Source of the DNA: Bacteroidota bacterium
Lineage (GTDB): Bacteria; Bacteroidota; Bacteroidia; Cytophagales; Cyclobacteriaceae
Assembly: GCA_003242315.1 (NCBI GenBank)
Contig: QGUY01000200.1
Location: 1 to 7,344, forward strand
Reading direction: 5' to 3'
DNA length: 7,344 nt
The notes under the pieces: model-generated
The model's database searches: none
What the model was told of the DNA's origin: nothing
The model's input: only the letters and a program-made list of their open reading frames with translations
Program-made: the position numbers and the translations under genes
Part shown: positions 6,587 through 7,344 of the stretch, piece by piece
Numbering within the stretch: position 1 is the first letter of the stretch
How the letters are laid out: the number at the start of each line of letters is the position of its first letter

Positions 6587-7344
6587 ATGAGCCGGAAAAT
6601 TGACATCTTTGATACGACACTCCGCGACGGAGAACAGGTACCCGGATGCCAATTGTCAACTGACGAAAAGATCGTCATAGCCAAAGCCCTGGAGGGGCTC
6701 GGCGTTGACATTATCGAGGCGGGATTCCCCATCTCGAGTCCGGGCGATTTCCTCTCTGTGATCGAAATCTCCAAAGCCGTCTCCACCAAGGTATGCGCAC
6801 TTACGCGCGCCAAAAAGGATGACATCGATGTTGCGGCCGAAGCATTGAGATATGCCAAACATGGACGCATCCACACCGGCTTAGGCGCCTCCGACATTCA
6901 CATTAAACACAAATTCAACTCCACACGCGAAAAGGTTCTTGAGCAGGGCGTGTGGGCTGTAAAATACGCAAAGAGCAAGGGCGTAGAGGTCGAGTTCTTT
7001 GCAGAAGACTCCGGTCGTGCTGATCTCGAATTCCTCGCCAAAATGGTAGAGGCCGTGATCGACGCAGGCGCGGATGTTGTGAACATCCCTGACACAACCG
7101 GATACTGCCTGCCTCACATGTATGGCAAGCGGATCAAATACTTGTTCGACAACGTACCCAATATCCATAAAGCCGTTATCTCAGTACACTGCCACAACGA
7201 CCTTGGGCTTGCAACAGCAAACACCATCGCGGGGCTCATGAACGGTGCAGGACAAGCTGAAGTAACCATCAACGGCATTGGTGAGCGTGCGGGTAACACA
7301 TCACTGGAAGAGGTCACTATGATCTGCCCCTTATACACATTTCG
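6587..7344 (+). CDS. leuA: 2-isopropylmalate synthase, 3'-truncated
   Basis: The enzyme condenses 2-ketoisovalerate with acetyl-CoA to 2-isopropylmalate, the committed and normally leucine-inhibited step. The frame is open to the right edge, giving 252 residues of the N-terminal TIM barrel. They show IFDTTLRDGEQVPGCQL (7-23, metal Asp14), IEAGFPISSPGDF (43-55), HTGLGASDIHIKHKFN (96-111), VEFFAEDSGR (135-144), VNIPDTTGYCLP (165-176), the metal histidines of VHCHNDLG (H201, H203), and GIGERAGNTSLEEV (230-243). Homocitrate synthase and citramalate synthase are relatives, but the wording and the neighbours support LeuA. The C-terminal regulatory domain lies outside, so leucine sensitivity cannot be judged. 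The start ATG 6587 is 33 nt after leuB, without Shine-Dalgarno. The last eight residues or so (after M245-I246) do not look like LeuA; see the entry at 7324. Confidence 0.95.
   Translation, partial: MSRKIDIFDTTLRDGEQVPGCQLSTDEKIVIAKALEGLGVDIIEAGFPISSPGDFLSVIEISKAVSTKVCALTRAKKDDIDVAAEALRYAKHGRIHTGLGASDIHIKHKFNSTREKVLEQGVWAVKYAKSKGVEVEFFAEDSGRADLEFLAKMVEAVIDAGADVVNIPDTTGYCLPHMYGKRIKYLFDNVPNIHKAVISVHCHNDLGLATANTIAGLMNGAGQAEVTINGIGERAGNTSLEEVTMICPLYTF
7324..7344 (+). other. Probable Tn5/Nextera mosaic-end adapter remnant at sequence end
   Basis: Bases 7324-7342 (CTGCCCCTTATACACATTT) match the 19-bp Tn5 mosaic end CTGTCTCTTATACACATCT at 16 of 19 positions, all three differences being C/T. The match begins exactly where LeuA protein similarity stops: EEVTMI is family-like, CPLYTF is not. 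The simplest reading is library-adapter sequence left at a contig edge, with the mismatches coming from poor-quality read ends. A chance match cannot be excluded without raw reads. Confidence 0.55.

Noticed and set aside
6283..6897. 204-codon open frame on the minus strand across the leuB-leuA junction
   Set aside because: Both sense frames are conserved enzymes; the antisense protein is Ser/Arg-rich low-information sequence with no motif.

Overview
The window carries a same-strand block of branched-chain amino acid biosynthesis genes, and every gene found is on the + strand. In order they are ilvB (5' end cut off), a short ilvN/ilvM-like ACT-domain gene, ilvC, leuC, leuD, leuB and leuA (3' end cut off). 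No mobile element, CRISPR array, tRNA or rRNA is visible.

The organism is most likely a member of the Bacteroidota. IlvB and LeuA have motif wording typical of that phylum, as recalled from family knowledge. None of the six internal start codons has a Shine-Dalgarno sequence, and most follow A-rich leaders. The ilvC-leuC spacer holds a TTG-N19-TAATTTAG element close to the Bacteroidetes promoter consensus (TTTG/TTG, about 19-21 nt, TAnnTTTG). Base composition looks close to balanced by eye. I would not name a family or genus.

Positions 1-3161 hold ilvB-ilvN-ilvC with spacers of 25 and 47 nt. These encode the first two steps common to valine, leucine and isoleucine synthesis: acetohydroxyacid synthase, then ketol-acid reductoisomerase. 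Positions 3162-3427 are a 266-nt non-coding gap. It contains a 12-codon leucine-rich mini-ORF, a strong rho-independent terminator hairpin, a candidate promoter and a small 5'-UTR hairpin. Positions 3428-7344 hold leuC-leuD-leuB-leuA with spacers of 16, 11 and 33 nt. These turn 2-ketoisovalerate, made from the KARI product by IlvD (not in the window), into 2-ketoisocaproate, the leucine precursor. LeuA makes 2-isopropylmalate, LeuCD isomerises it and LeuB oxidises and decarboxylates it.

The core enzymes are ordinary and intact. The parts worth a second look are the ACT-only AHAS subunit lacking the usual valine-sensing residues, the regulatory layout of the ilvC-leuC gap (attenuator or terminator plus promoter), the fungal-like KARI, and the last 20 or so bases, which look like a Tn5/Nextera adapter remnant and not leuA sequence.
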